A DNA stretch of 64,000 bases from Parasedimentitalea marina (GCF_004006175.1 NZ_CP033219.1:620001-684000), one strand, 5' to 3'. Counted from the stretch's first letter, positions 9,102 through 18,252 are shown. Notes: generated by a model not told the origin, from the sequence alone. A program made the numbers and translations.

Positions 9102-9643
9102 GTGACTTGTCCTTGGTTGGTCGGGCGCGGAGCAGTTTTCTCTCCACGATCAAATGCTTCCCAGCCCTGGCCGTTGAAAAGATCAACGCCAAGCTGGGCG
9201 GCGACATGGGCAAAATCCACGTTCACCCAATTGTCGACGATCTTGCCGTCGACGACTTTCCAGAAATCCATGTAACGGATCTCCACCCGCTTGCCGGTGG
9301 GCGCTATGCCGAGAAATTCGCCTGTGTGGGTGGCTTCCTGACGGCCAAAGGCAGCAGCCCATTCGCCCATATACATCCGGGCCTCATCAATGCAGGTCTT
9401 GTCGGAAAACGCCGCCTGAAATGGGCGTTGCCAGTTGTCCTGAAATTCCTGCAGGCCAGTTTTGGTGCCGCAGCCCTGGTTGCCCATCCAACGAAACCCA
9501 TCTGAGAAGAACTCGCCGATGTCGTTGATGCGGTGGTCGTTTAATCCGTCCACCATGTTTTCGATAACCGCGCGGGTGGCGTCGGTTTGGCTAAGGTCTG
9601 TGTCGCGGGTCAGGACCGCTTGTTCGGGGCGAGAACCTTTCAT
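9098..9643 (-). CDS. SnoaL/NTF2-like single-domain protein (paralogue 3)
   Basis: A single SnoaL-like domain of about 181 residues, half the size of its three relatives in the locus. It contains [19 protein letters not shown] followed by [20 protein letters not shown], clearly homologous to the C-terminal halves of the 6721 and 14324 proteins. The start at 9643 is preferred over 9685 because of an AAAGGAA ribosome site 8 bases upstream. It follows the ABC permease by 135 bp and precedes the HisD-like gene with a 4-bp overlap. It could be a separate subunit or a standalone cyclase/isomerase; this cannot be decided from sequence. Confidence 0.75.
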   Translation of the reverse strand: MKGSRPEQAVLTRDTDLSQTDATRAVIENMVDGLNDHRINDIGEFFSDGFRWMGNQGCGTKTGLQEFQDNWQRPFQAAFSDKTCIDEARMYMGEWAAAFGRQEATHTGEFLGIAPTGKRVEIRYMDFWKVVDGKIVDNWVNVDFAHVAAQLGVDLFNGQGWEAFDRGEKTAPRPTNQGQVT

Positions 9644-9778
9644 GAGGTTTTCCTTTTTCAAGATACCAAGGGGATTTCTGGGCAAACGGGGAGAATTAGT
9701 CGGCTGTCAGAAAGTCCCTTGGCATCCTGTTCAGCGCCGGGTGGCGCCCAACAGCGTTATGGCGAGCAGATTTGCTCA

Positions 9779-10660
9779 TCAGCCTTTCACCGCGCCGGCT
9801 GTCAGGCCGCTGACGATTTGACGCTGGAAGAACAGGATCAATATGAAGAGGGGTGCGGTTGCTGAAACCACCGCGGCGACGGCAAACATTACATTGCCCT
9901 GGACTTGTGTAGTGCCCAGGAAGCTGGCGATGGCCGGAACCATTGTCTCGTTCTCAGCGCTGAGCAGCATCGAAGTGACCGCAAAGTCGTTATAGGCCAG
10001 CAGGAAGGAGAACAGGCCGGTGGTGACAACGCCAGGCCACATAACCGGAATGATCACATGGCGGAAGGCTTGAAATCGGGTGCAGCCGTCGACCATGGCA
10101 CTTTCGTCCATATCTTTGGGAATGTTTAGGAAAAACGAGTGCAACATCCACAGGGTGAACGGCTGATTGATCGCTACCAGAACGATAATAGTGGTGGGCA
10201 ACAGGCCCCAGATGTTCCACTCGAAAAAGGGCAGCATATAGCCTGAAACCAGGGTGATATGCGGCATCGCGCGAAACACCAGTGCCGCCATCAGGATCCA
10301 GAAGGCATAGCGGAAACCCGAGCGTGCTAATGCGTAGCCACCCAGCGTGCCGAAGGTGAGCGAGATCACCACGGTGAAGAAGACCACGATGCCAGTGTTG
10401 AGCACGTTGCGCCAGAATTCCTCTTGAACCCATGCGCCATGGTACCCTGCACCTGTGAAGGCGCTGCCGGTTTCTTTGATTGTATTGATGCCATAGAAGG
10501 CGTTGCGCCAGTCCGCCTTAGAGAAGAAGTCGGATTGGACCTTGAACGATCCCCAGAGTGTCCAGAGGAACGGGAAGGCTGCAATAATCAGCCAGATCGC
10601 CACCAGCGTAAAGGAGATTATGGTGAGCGGAGTAATGCGGTTTTGTGCTTTGGTCGCCAT
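9779..10660 (-). CDS. Sugar-type ABC transporter permease (MalG/UgpE-like)
   Basis: 293 residues with six predicted membrane helices. The CUT1-permease EAA loop appears as MDESAMVDGCTRFQAFRHVIIP (key residues E, G, A and the distal P), the contact site for the ATPase at 13111. The N-terminus WLIIAAFPFLWTLWGSFK is typical of MalG-type subunits. Ribosome site GGAGGCG lies just before the ATG. It pairs with the MalF-like permease 10 bp upstream, forming a complete importer with the binding protein and ATPase. The imported substrate is unknown, probably a sugar, polyol or related compound. Confidence 0.93.
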   Translation of the reverse strand: MATKAQNRITPLTIISFTLVAIWLIIAAFPFLWTLWGSFKVQSDFFSKADWRNAFYGINTIKETGSAFTGAGYHGAWVQEEFWRNVLNTGIVVFFTVVISLTFGTLGGYALARSGFRYAFWILMAALVFRAMPHITLVSGYMLPFFEWNIWGLLPTTIIVLVAINQPFTLWMLHSFFLNIPKDMDESAMVDGCTRFQAFRHVIIPVMWPGVVTTGLFSFLLAYNDFAVTSMLLSAENETMVPAIASFLGTTQVQGNVMFAVAAVVSATAPLFILILFFQRQIVSGLTAGAVKG

Positions 10661-10670
10661 GATCGCCTCC

Positions 10671-11702
10671 TCAGTGAGCTTTACGGTTGAAGTCGCGCCA
10701 GGTGCGGATCAGCACAGGGGTCAGCAGGATGACAACACCGATAACAGTCAGTATCGAGGTTGCACCGGCGGATCCGTAGAGCGGATTACCACTTTCGCGC
10801 AGGTCGTTGAAAATGATCCAGCTGAGCGACGTCGCATGGGCCTCGGCTGAGAAACTTACAATCGGTTCGAAGACGCGGAAATTGTCCATCAGCATCATCA
10901 GCGTCACAAAAGACATGAGCGGCGCCAGATGCGGCACGATCACATGGATCAGGCTCTGCCACTTGCTGGCACCATCTATCTGGGCTGCTTCCATTGTGTC
11001 CTCGGGGACGGTCTGAAGCCCGGCGTAAAAGGTGATGAAGCTGAACGGCAGCATGTGCCAGACGCCATAGACAATCAGCATGACCCAGGTGAGTGCAGTT
11101 GATGCCTTTAGGCTGAGTGAGGGGTCGTCAAAGATATTCTGCAATGTTGCACCGATGACGCCATCTGCATCGACCATCCAGTACAGGATCAGCGAGCCAA
11201 CCAAAGGCGTCACCAGGAACGGCAGGAGTGATATGAATATCGACGGTCCCTTGAGAAATTTTGGCAGGTTGTTGACGCCGACCGCAATCGCCAGACCAAG
11301 CGCAATAACCATGGGCGTAACGACAGCCGTGTAGGTTAATGTAAAGATCAGGGCGCGGTAGAAGGGCAAGTTGAAAACCTGGTCCCAGAACTCACCAAAT
11401 GTCTGCGTTGTCCGCCAGGCCTCAGCCAGTTCCTGAAAGGCAAGATGTGAGCGGTTTGTATATGTCGACAGCCCATTAAACTTGCCAAGCGGCTGCTCTT
11501 CCTGAAGCTTGGCCGTGGCTTCGAGGTCAATCGATGTTGTTGGTGTGCAACCAAATGGTCCGCAGCTTTCCGAGACAACAATGACTTGTTCATGCCCAAC
11601 ATGGAGCGACTGGATAAAGACCGAAACAATGGGCAACGCAATGAACAAGATCATCGCGGAGAGCGTCGGCAGGATGAACCAGAGAAATGTGCGATGCTTC
11701 AT
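10671..11702 (-). CDS. Sugar-type ABC transporter permease (MalF/UgpA-like)
   Basis: About 343 residues with an N-terminal membrane anchor, a periplasmic insertion of about 80 residues (residues 35-115) containing two Cys in a CGPFGC pattern, and then five or six further helices. The EAA loop is MEAAQIDGASKWQSLIHVIVP. The insertion after the first helix is usual for MalF-type subunits; the CxxxxC pair might form a periplasmic disulfide (inference). ATG at 11702 is used rather than an upstream TTG. It is separated from the binding-protein gene by a strong hairpin at 11741-11763. Confidence 0.92.
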   Translation of the reverse strand: MKHRTFLWFILPTLSAMILFIALPIVSVFIQSLHVGHEQVIVVSESCGPFGCTPTTSIDLEATAKLQEEQPLGKFNGLSTYTNRSHLAFQELAEAWRTTQTFGEFWDQVFNLPFYRALIFTLTYTAVVTPMVIALGLAIAVGVNNLPKFLKGPSIFISLLPFLVTPLVGSLILYWMVDADGVIGATLQNIFDDPSLSLKASTALTWVMLIVYGVWHMLPFSFITFYAGLQTVPEDTMEAAQIDGASKWQSLIHVIVPHLAPLMSFVTLMMLMDNFRVFEPIVSFSAEAHATSLSWIIFNDLRESGNPLYGSAGATSILTVIGVVILLTPVLIRTWRDFNRKAH

Positions 11703-11740
11703 TGCAGTCGTCCCGGTCAAAAATCGAAAGGAAAGGAAGG

Positions 11741-11763
11741 GAGAGGGCCTCGAGAGCCCTCTC
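11741..11763. terminator. Hairpin between binding-protein and permease genes
   Basis: GAGAGGGC (11741-11748) and GCCCTCTC (11756-11763) form a perfect 8-bp stem with a 7-base loop, directly after the solute-binding-protein stop (minus strand). Such hairpins in ABC operons commonly stabilise the upstream mRNA and lower permease expression. A T-rich run exists only on the plus-strand side. Confidence 0.6.
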
Positions 11764-11776
11764 TTTTCTTGATGGA

Positions 11777-13021
11777 TTACTGGAGGAAACCAGCTTCTTT
11801 AGCAGCTGTGACGTAAGCGGCTTCGACATCTGCCAAGGCCTGTTCAGCGCTTTCTGATCCTTTTAGGAAATCGGACAGCTCAGCGCCCAGGGCGCCATGC
11901 ATGATGCCGATATAGGGGATCATTGGATAAGGCTTGGCACCACCTCGTGCGGTAGCGGCTACGCCTGCCGCTGCCGGACCCGGCTTGAATCCTTCAAGCA
12001 GCCAGACTGCGTCGTCATTGTGCGCCGCAACCAATTCCGGTGTCAGCGCACTGGCCAGCGCGGCAAAGGTTGCTTCTGCTTCTTCATCAGAGACGTTTGC
12101 CGAGATGGTGATACCATCCCACCACAACGTCGCAGACGGGATCGAACCACCGCCAACGGCTGGTGCGGCAGCTAGAACGGTATTGGAAGTGATCTCTTTG
12201 GTCGACCCTTCGTCATCTAGGATTGGGCTACCGCGAGAGCCCCACATGATACCCAAAGCTGCTTCACCTGCTTCCCAGGCCCCCTGTGTTTCGTTTGACG
12301 CATAAGTGAGAATGTCGGGATTGGCGTATTCCGTCAGGGCCTTCAGCATGTTCAGCGTGGCAATGCCTTGTGCATTGTTCACATTGGGTTCAGCGGAACC
12401 CGGTTTGAACAGGTCGCCACCGTGGCCAAGATAAACCATATTGAACATCTCACCGATGTTCCAACCCATCTTCATGTTCATGGTGACCGGGTAGTCCATG
12501 ATACCAGCGGCGCGGATTTTTTCGGCAGCTGACAGAACTTCTTCGTAAGTGGCCGGGATTGTCCCGACACCGGCTTCTTCAAGCACGTCCTTACGCGCAA
12601 AAAGGTGCTGCGAATTTGCCATGAAGGCAATGGCCATCACTTTTCCATCGATAGTGATCAGCTGGTTCGGTTTGATGTGCTCGCCATATTTCTCAACGAG
12701 ATCGTTCAGTGGGCGGACCAGACCGTCATTCATCAACTGTGTCAGTGTCGAGTTGGCGACAATTACTGATGTGTATTCTGCCGGGTTCGGAGTGAGCGCT
12801 GCATTCATGATCTGACGCGCTTCGGTGGTGTGGTTTGGCTTAAACTCTGCCGCCGCTGCGCCACAGTTGGCTTGAGCGGCACCAACAACAGCGTGAATTG
12901 CCGGGAAATCACTGGCGAGGATGCGGATGGATTGCCCTTCGGGACCGCAGCCAGCAGCGTATGCCGCCGAGCCCATCAATCCCATAAAGGCTGTAGTAGC
13001 TGCGATTTTTCTAAGAAACAT
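11777..13021 (-). CDS. ABC transporter substrate-binding protein (family 1, sugar type)
   Basis: About 414 residues. A clear Sec signal peptide (MFLRKIAATTAFMGLMGSAAYAA, cut near residue 22-24) is followed by a two-lobe extracellular solute-binding protein with EVLSAAEKIRAAGI, MWGSRGSPILDDEG and TLWWDGITISANVSD segments. Start at 13021 has the ribosome site GGGAG; the longer ORF to 13084 adds a non-signal extension and is rejected. It would present substrate to the MalF/MalG-like permeases and lies between the ATPase gene (upstream) and the permeases. Ligand identity cannot be read. Confidence 0.92.
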   Translation of the reverse strand: MFLRKIAATTAFMGLMGSAAYAAGCGPEGQSIRILASDFPAIHAVVGAAQANCGAAAAEFKPNHTTEARQIMNAALTPNPAEYTSVIVANSTLTQLMNDGLVRPLNDLVEKYGEHIKPNQLITIDGKVMAIAFMANSQHLFARKDVLEEAGVGTIPATYEEVLSAAEKIRAAGIMDYPVTMNMKMGWNIGEMFNMVYLGHGGDLFKPGSAEPNVNNAQGIATLNMLKALTEYANPDILTYASNETQGAWEAGEAALGIMWGSRGSPILDDEGSTKEITSNTVLAAAPAVGGGSIPSATLWWDGITISANVSDEEAEATFAALASALTPELVAAHNDDAVWLLEGFKPGPAAAGVAATARGGAKPYPMIPYIGIMHGALGAELSDFLKGSESAEQALADVEAAYVTAAKEAGFLQ

Positions 13022-13110
13022 GATTTTCTCCCTGTTTTCCTGAGTTTGGATGCACACTCCCCATGTGCCCCTTGATTGCCTCAAAGGTCTCGTTTGAGGG
13101 CTTGATGTGT

Positions 13111-14163
13111 TCAGGTCTTAATCCGCTCACCCGTTTGACCGTCGAACAAGTGGCAGATTTCAGGCGGCACAGTGATGGACACCATGTCACCGATTTCGGC
13201 GCGGAAATTTTTGTCGGCCTTAACCGAGACAAGCGCGCCGCCAACGCGGACCGAAATCATTGTCGCGTCGCCTAACAGCTCCATTGTGTAGATTGGTGCG
13301 TTGATCTGTCCGCTGCCGTCTGCCGCAAGGGAGGCATCTTCGGCGCGAAAACCAAGTGTTAGCGAACCATCAGGGATTGCCAGACCAGTGATTTCGACAA
13401 GCTCGGTGCGGAAGGTGCCATTCGTGACTTCACCTTCCATAAGGTTCATTGCGGGGCTGCCGATAAAGCTGGCGACAAAGGTATTCGCTGGCGTGTCGTA
13501 GATGTCGGTTGGGCTACCGACTTGCTGAACCACGCCCTTTTTCATCACCACAACACGGTCGGCCAAGGTCATGGCTTCGATTTGGTCATGGGTCACATAG
13601 ATTGTTGTAACGGCCAGTTCATGCGACAGATTTTTGATCTGCGCACGGGTTGATACACGCAGCTTGGCGTCGAGGTTCGACAGCGGTTCGTCCATTAGGA
13701 AAACATTTGGTTCCCGTACAATAGCACGCGCCAATGCAACACGCTGGCGCTGACCGCCGGACAGTTCCGCAGGTTTGCGGTGCAGAAAGTCATCCAGTTC
13801 CACCATAGCGCTGGCGCGACGTACTTTTTGATCGTGGGTAGAGGCGTCGACACCGCGGACCTTGAGAGGGAAACGGATGTTTTCATAGACGTTCATGTTG
13901 GGATAAAGCGCATAGCTCTGGAACACCATTGCGACATCGCGGTCTTTGGGCTCAAGATCGTTGACGGTCTTTCCGTCGATCAGGATTTCCCCCTCCGAGG
14001 CGTCCTCGAGCCCGGCGATCATACGCATTGTCGTCGTCTTGCCACATCCTGATGGTCCAAGAAGAACAAGGAACTCTTTGTCGGCAATGGTCAGGTCAAA
14101 GTTCTCGACCCCAACAAAAGATCCCCAGCGCTTTCCTACATTACGCAGTTGAATTTCGGCCAT
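13111..14163 (-). CDS. ABC transporter ATP-binding protein (MalK/UgpC-like)
   Basis: About 350 residues. Walker A GPSGCGKTTT, signature LSGGQRQR, Walker B VFLMDEPLSNLD, the switch His in VTHDQIEAM, and a C-terminal TOBE-type regulatory domain (about 240-350) mark a CUT1-family ATPase. Start at 14163 is selected because the family N-terminus MAEIQLRNVGK begins there with a G-rich ribosome site upstream; the longer ORF runs through the operator region. It is the first gene of the long leftward catabolic operon, directly behind the LacI-type palindromes. Confidence 0.93.
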   Translation of the reverse strand: MAEIQLRNVGKRWGSFVGVENFDLTIADKEFLVLLGPSGCGKTTTMRMIAGLEDASEGEILIDGKTVNDLEPKDRDVAMVFQSYALYPNMNVYENIRFPLKVRGVDASTHDQKVRRASAMVELDDFLHRKPAELSGGQRQRVALARAIVREPNVFLMDEPLSNLDAKLRVSTRAQIKNLSHELAVTTIYVTHDQIEAMTLADRVVVMKKGVVQQVGSPTDIYDTPANTFVASFIGSPAMNLMEGEVTNGTFRTELVEITGLAIPDGSLTLGFRAEDASLAADGSGQINAPIYTMELLGDATMISVRVGGALVSVKADKNFRAEIGDMVSITVPPEICHLFDGQTGERIKT

Positions 14164-14185
14164 TGTTCCCCCCAGTGGAATCAAA

Positions 14186-14256
14186 TTGCATACGCATGCA
14201 AAAACGTTAGCCGGCAAAAGATGTATCACGCAAGAGTTTTTTGCATACGTATGCAA
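14186..14256. promoter_or_regulatory. Paired LacI-type palindromic operators in divergent promoter
   Basis: TTGCATACGCATGCAA (14186-14201) and TTGCATACGTATGCAA (14241-14256) share the same half-sites, and the second is a perfect 16-bp palindrome flanked by A/T runs. Centres are 55 bp apart, about five turns. Both have the central CG typical of LacI-family operators. They lie between malK-like (minus, 14163) and the SnoaL-like gene (plus, 14324), so one repressor, likely the LacI protein at 4923-5957, could control both directions by looping (inference). Confidence 0.85.
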
Positions 14257-14323
14257 AAATGCTGGCAGAAAGGAAAAACACCCTGTATATCTGTCCTCAG
14301 ACATTGAGTGTATCGGAAAATCC

Positions 14324-15328
14324 ATGGGTAACTTTCAGACAGAAAAACAGTTGGTACGCGATTTTTACGCGGCGCTAGACGGAGCCGATTCGACAGTGTT
14401 GCCGGAAACAATGCAGCGGTATTGCTCGGCAGATTTGAAATGGCACGGCTTTCACCCGTTTGATGAAATTCAGGGGCCAGAGGCCGTGGCAGATCAATTC
14501 TGGACACCGCTTCGACAAAGTCTGACCCGCCTTCAAAGGCGGATGGATATCTTTATGGCAGGCACCAACATGCTTGGCGCCGACGATGGAGTCTGGGTCA
14601 GCTCAACAGGGCACCTGATGGGGCTGTTTGATCAGTCTTGGCTGGGAATACAGCCGACAGGCAAGATGGCGTTCCTGCGCTACAGCGCCTTTCACAAGGT
14701 TGAGAATGGCAAGATCACTGAAACAGCAATGTACTTTGATATTCCGCACCTGATGATGCAGGCAGGGCTGCAACCCTTTCCACCACAAACGGCGGCGCAT
14801 CTGGTGCAACCTGGCCCGGCAACGCACGACGGCTTGTTGTTTGATGCGCAGCCCGCCGGAGAGGGAGAGAAAACCCTCGCTGCGATCAACGCCATGATCT
14901 CGGATCTGGGGCAATGGGACAGTGGCCTGACGCTCGAACAGGAGCTGGCACAGACTTGGTGTGACGATATGATATGGTGGGGGCCAGCCGGTATTGGTGC
15001 CACTTATACGATCGAGCGCTATGCAAAGCAGCACTCGGGTCCGTTTCGCGCTTCATTCACCGATAGGTCAAAAACCAAACATATCTGCCGAATGGCCGAG
15101 GGCCACTATGGCGGTTTCTTTGGCTGGCCGAATTTCACGGCTGTGCCGTCGGGCGGGTTTATGGGAATGCCAGCAACGCAAAAGGCCGGTGAGTTTCGGG
15201 TTATCGATATTTATCGCCGTGCCGGAGACAAACTTGCTGAGAACTGGATTTTTATAGATCTGCTGCATTTCTGGAAGCAGCAGGGTGTTGATATACTTGC
15301 CCGGATGGCGGAAGTTCCAAGGACTTGA
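14324..15328 (+). CDS. SnoaL/NTF2-like two-domain protein (paralogue 4, divergent)
   Basis: About 334 residues with two SnoaL-like domains. The first has GIQPTGKMAFLRYSAFHKVENGKI; the second has WWGPAGIGATYTIERYAK and ENWIFIDLLHFWKQQGVDIL, matching paralogue 2 (WYGPSGIG and GVDVF). It is transcribed away from the rest of the cluster from the shared operator region. Start at 14324 (MGNFQTEKQ) is preferred because the longer ORF to 14186 would translate the operators. It probably works in the same pathway as the leftward operon. The reaction is unknown. Confidence 0.75.
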   Translation: MGNFQTEKQLVRDFYAALDGADSTVLPETMQRYCSADLKWHGFHPFDEIQGPEAVADQFWTPLRQSLTRLQRRMDIFMAGTNMLGADDGVWVSSTGHLMGLFDQSWLGIQPTGKMAFLRYSAFHKVENGKITETAMYFDIPHLMMQAGLQPFPPQTAAHLVQPGPATHDGLLFDAQPAGEGEKTLAAINAMISDLGQWDSGLTLEQELAQTWCDDMIWWGPAGIGATYTIERYAKQHSGPFRASFTDRSKTKHICRMAEGHYGGFFGWPNFTAVPSGGFMGMPATQKAGEFRVIDIYRRAGDKLAENWIFIDLLHFWKQQGVDILARMAEVPRT

Positions 15329-15335
15329 AATCTTG

Positions 15336-15354
15336 ATCAGCAAAGAACGCTGAT
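15336..15354. terminator. Weak hairpin between convergent genes
   Basis: ATCAGC (15336-15341) and GCTGAT (15349-15354) form a 6-bp stem just after the SnoaL-like stop and before the convergent quinone-oxidoreductase gene. There is no strong T-tract, so terminator function is only probable. Confidence 0.35.
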
Positions 15355-15383
15355 AGGGTAGGGGGATCTCCCATGGCTGTCCT

Positions 15384-16373
15384 TTACATAGTCAAAATGA
15401 TCGACCCGGCGCGGGCTCCGGTAGCGATAATGTCATGGGCCTGCGCGCAGTCTTCTAGAGGTAAAGTCTGCGAAATACGTAAATCCAGCGCATTCTGGTC
15501 CAACATGGCAGTTAAATGTTCTATGGCCGTAGCCCGTTCTTGTGCCGTGAGCAGGTAGACCAGCACCAAATCGATCGAGACTGCTTTGAACAGTAGCGGG
15601 TAATAGGGCAGTGTTGGCGCCATCGCCTGCGCGGACCCATAAGTCACAATTCGGCCCCGGCTGGCGATGATCGCGGTATTGGTGTCGATGTTTTTGCCGA
15701 ACTCGACCTCGACAATGTGATCAATCGGCTGCCCCCCAGTAGCGGCCAGAATAAGGTCTGCCAGATCCCGCGCTGAATAATCAAAGACGTCCGTTGCCCC
15801 AGCCCGGCGGGCGGCGTCCAATTGAGCCTCACCCCGAGCGGTGGCAATGACCCGCGCGCCCGCGGCCACTGCGATCTGAACTGCCAGACGGCCCACGGTT
15901 CCGGCACCGCCACTGATTAAGATTGTCTTTCCAGCAACCGGACCATAGCCAAGAACCGCATGTGTCGCGGTCAGCGCGGGAATGCCCAGTACAGCCCCTT
16001 GCTCGAATGTAGTGTTATCCGGCAGATGCACCGCCTGATCCTGTGGTAGCGCGATGTATTCCGCCGCTGTGCCATAAGCGCGCTGCCACTGTCCGTTCCA
16101 GATCCACACCCGTTCACCGATCCGGTCAGGCGACACACCATCCCCAACGGCCTCGATAATACCGGCCCCGTCGCTGTGCGGGACAATCTGCGCAAACGGC
16201 GGCTTGGTTATGCCGGGCCGCCCCCCTGCGCGCGCCCGGACATCAGACGGGTTGACCCCAGTGGCCTTCAAGCGAACCAGAACTTCGCCTTTGGCTGGTT
16301 CCGGGGTGGGGAGGTCCTCAAGACTCAGCACATCGGTTGCAGGACCGAATTCGGAATAGACGATGGCGCGCAT
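15384..16373 (-). CDS. NADPH:quinone oxidoreductase-like MDR enzyme
   Basis: 329-residue medium-chain dehydrogenase/reductase of the zinc-free quinone oxidoreductase (QorA/zeta-crystallin) type. It has an N-terminal GroES-like domain with GVNPSDVRAR and a Rossmann motif GGAGTVGRLAVQ (about 153-164) for NADPH. The catalytic-zinc Cys/His of alcohol dehydrogenases are absent. Ribosome site GAGGAG precedes the ATG. It stands alone between two convergent/divergent neighbours, sharing its upstream region with the dpp operon. Substrates could be quinones or enones; its physiological role is unknown. Confidence 0.85.
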   Translation of the reverse strand: MRAIVYSEFGPATDVLSLEDLPTPEPAKGEVLVRLKATGVNPSDVRARAGGRPGITKPPFAQIVPHSDGAGIIEAVGDGVSPDRIGERVWIWNGQWQRAYGTAAEYIALPQDQAVHLPDNTTFEQGAVLGIPALTATHAVLGYGPVAGKTILISGGAGTVGRLAVQIAVAAGARVIATARGEAQLDAARRAGATDVFDYSARDLADLILAATGGQPIDHIVEVEFGKNIDTNTAIIASRGRIVTYGSAQAMAPTLPYYPLLFKAVSIDLVLVYLLTAQERATAIEHLTAMLDQNALDLRISQTLPLEDCAQAHDIIATGARAGSIILTM

Positions 16374-16685
16374 GGGTGTTCTCCTCGGGTTGGTGAAGAC
16401 ATAGATCAGTCATGCAAATTTGAAAAATGATTTGATTGCATTTCGTGCATTCAATTATCAAATCCATAAATTGCTCAGTTTCGTAACCGTCGCCGATGCC
16501 TTGATCGTGGTGCGGGGGGGTGCGGAATTTAGCTCAATCCCGGTTACGGGGATCCGGACACCCTCACTGTATACTTGTTTTGCATAGGCAATTTGAAATT
16601 GGCATTGGCCCGCGACTGGCTTGATGCCTTAGACAGCTGGCACAGATTATGGAAGCCAACATGGGCATCCGAAATGGAGGGAACA
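16374..16685. promoter_or_regulatory. Divergent promoter region with inverted repeat
   Basis: This 312-bp gap holds no gene. GATTTGAT (16429-16436) and ATCAAATC (16457-16464) are perfect 8-bp inverted arms 20 bp apart, enclosing a TGCA-TTTCG-TGCA motif. The dimensions fit a LysR-type recognition site, and a LysR gene ends the dpp operon (22331). This makes it a candidate operator for dpp and/or the divergent oxidoreductase (inference). A ribosome site GGAGGGAA lies just before 16686. Confidence 0.5.
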
Positions 16686-18242
16686 ATGAACAAATTTATC
16701 CGCATTGCTGCGGCAGGTATGATGTCACTCACATTTGGTGCAGTGGCTCAGGCCGATGTCACAGTCAAAGTCGCATACGACGCAGATCCCGTTTCGCTGG
16801 ACCCGCACGAACAATTGTCTGGCGGCACGCTCCAGTTTTCGCATATGTCATTCGACCCGCTTGTGCGCTGGACCCAGGACCTTCAGTTCGAACCTCGTTT
16901 GGCAGAGAGCTGGGAGCAGATCGACGCCACCACCACACGCTTTCACCTGCGGAGTGGTGTTAAATTCCATTCTGGCAACGTGATGACTGCGGCTGATGTC
17001 GATTGGACCTTTGATCGCCTGAAAGAAAGCCCTGACTTTAAGGGTATTTTCAGCCTGTTCACCGATGTGAACGTGATCGACGATCATACCTTCGACCTGA
17101 TCACATCCGAGCCTTATCCGCTGGTATTACACACGGTAACGTACATCTTCCCGATGGACAGCAAATTCTATTCCGGCACCACCGACGACGGCAAGGACCG
17201 CTCCGAGCTGGTTAAGCATGGTGATAGTTTTGCGTCGCGCAATGTTTCGGGTACTGGTCCGTTCGTCGTCAGCGAGCGTGAGCAGGGTGTTAAGATGGTG
17301 TTTGACCGTTTTGACGGTTACTGGGACACTGAAACCGCTGGTAACGTCGACCAGATTATCCTGACCCCGATCAAGGAAAGCCCCACCCGTGTGGCTGCCC
17401 TGTTGTCTGGTGATGTTGACTTCATCGCACCGGTTCCGCCAACCGATCTGGCGCGGGTTGATGAAAACGCAAGCACTGACTTGATCACAATGCCCGGAAC
17501 CCGGATCATCACCTTCCAGATGAACCAGGACCGTGTCGAAGCGCTTAAAGATGCCCGTGTGCGTCAGGCCATTGATTATGCTGTGAACAATGCAGGTATC
17601 GTTGACCGCATCATGCGCGGATTTGGTACTGTCGGCGCCCAAGCAAGCCCAGCTGGTTACCTTGGTCACAATCCTGACTTGGCCCCACGTTTCGACGTTG
17701 AAAAAGCCAAGGCTCTGATGGCCGAAGCTGGCTATGCGGATGGGTTCGAACTCACCATGATGGCGCCAAACAACCGCTATGTGAACGATGACAAAATCGC
17801 TCAGGCTGTTGCGTCAATGCTGGCAAAAATCAATATCAAGGTTGATCTGCAAACAATGCCCAAGGCCCAGTACTGGCCTGCATTTGATGAGCGCGCAGCA
17901 GACATGATGATGATCGGCTGGCATTCGGACACCGAAGATTCGGCTAACTTCCACCAGTTCCTGAGCCATTGCGTCGACGCAGAAACCGGCAATGGTCAGT
18001 ACAACTCTGGTAACTTCTGTAACGCCGAGGCGGACATGCTGATGGCTAAGGCCAACGCTGAAACAGATTCCGGTAAGCGCGCCGAATTGCTGCAGCAGAT
18101 GGAAACTATCCTTTACAATGAGGCCGCTTTCATTCCGCTGCATTGGCAGAACCTCGCTTGGGGTGCCCGCAAAGGCGTTCACGCCGACAAGATCGTGAAC
18201 GCACTCAACTTCCCTTACTTCGGTGACCTTGTCGTCGACTAA
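16686..18242 (+). CDS. Peptide/opine ABC transporter substrate-binding protein (DppA-like)
   Basis: About 518 residues, SBP family 5. A signal peptide (MNKFIRIAAAGMMSLTFGAVAQA) is followed by the family pattern DPVSLDPHEQ, then LAESWEQIDATTTRFHLRSGVKFHSG and the closing ILYNEAAFIPLHWQ. It binds dipeptides, oligopeptides, opines or heme-like ligands in the periplasm; the ligand cannot be told. Start at 16686 has a GGAGGG ribosome site; the longer ORF from 16575 adds a non-secretory extension. A strong terminator-like hairpin follows, likely giving excess binding protein over permease. Confidence 0.93.
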   Translation: MNKFIRIAAAGMMSLTFGAVAQADVTVKVAYDADPVSLDPHEQLSGGTLQFSHMSFDPLVRWTQDLQFEPRLAESWEQIDATTTRFHLRSGVKFHSGNVMTAADVDWTFDRLKESPDFKGIFSLFTDVNVIDDHTFDLITSEPYPLVLHTVTYIFPMDSKFYSGTTDDGKDRSELVKHGDSFASRNVSGTGPFVVSEREQGVKMVFDRFDGYWDTETAGNVDQIILTPIKESPTRVAALLSGDVDFIAPVPPTDLARVDENASTDLITMPGTRIITFQMNQDRVEALKDARVRQAIDYAVNNAGIVDRIMRGFGTVGAQASPAGYLGHNPDLAPRFDVEKAKALMAEAGYADGFELTMMAPNNRYVNDDKIAQAVASMLAKINIKVDLQTMPKAQYWPAFDERAADMMMIGWHSDTEDSANFHQFLSHCVDAETGNGQYNSGNFCNAEADMLMAKANAETDSGKRAELLQQMETILYNEAAFIPLHWQNLAWGARKGVHADKIVNALNFPYFGDLVVD

Positions 18243-18252
18243 GGATCTCTTT

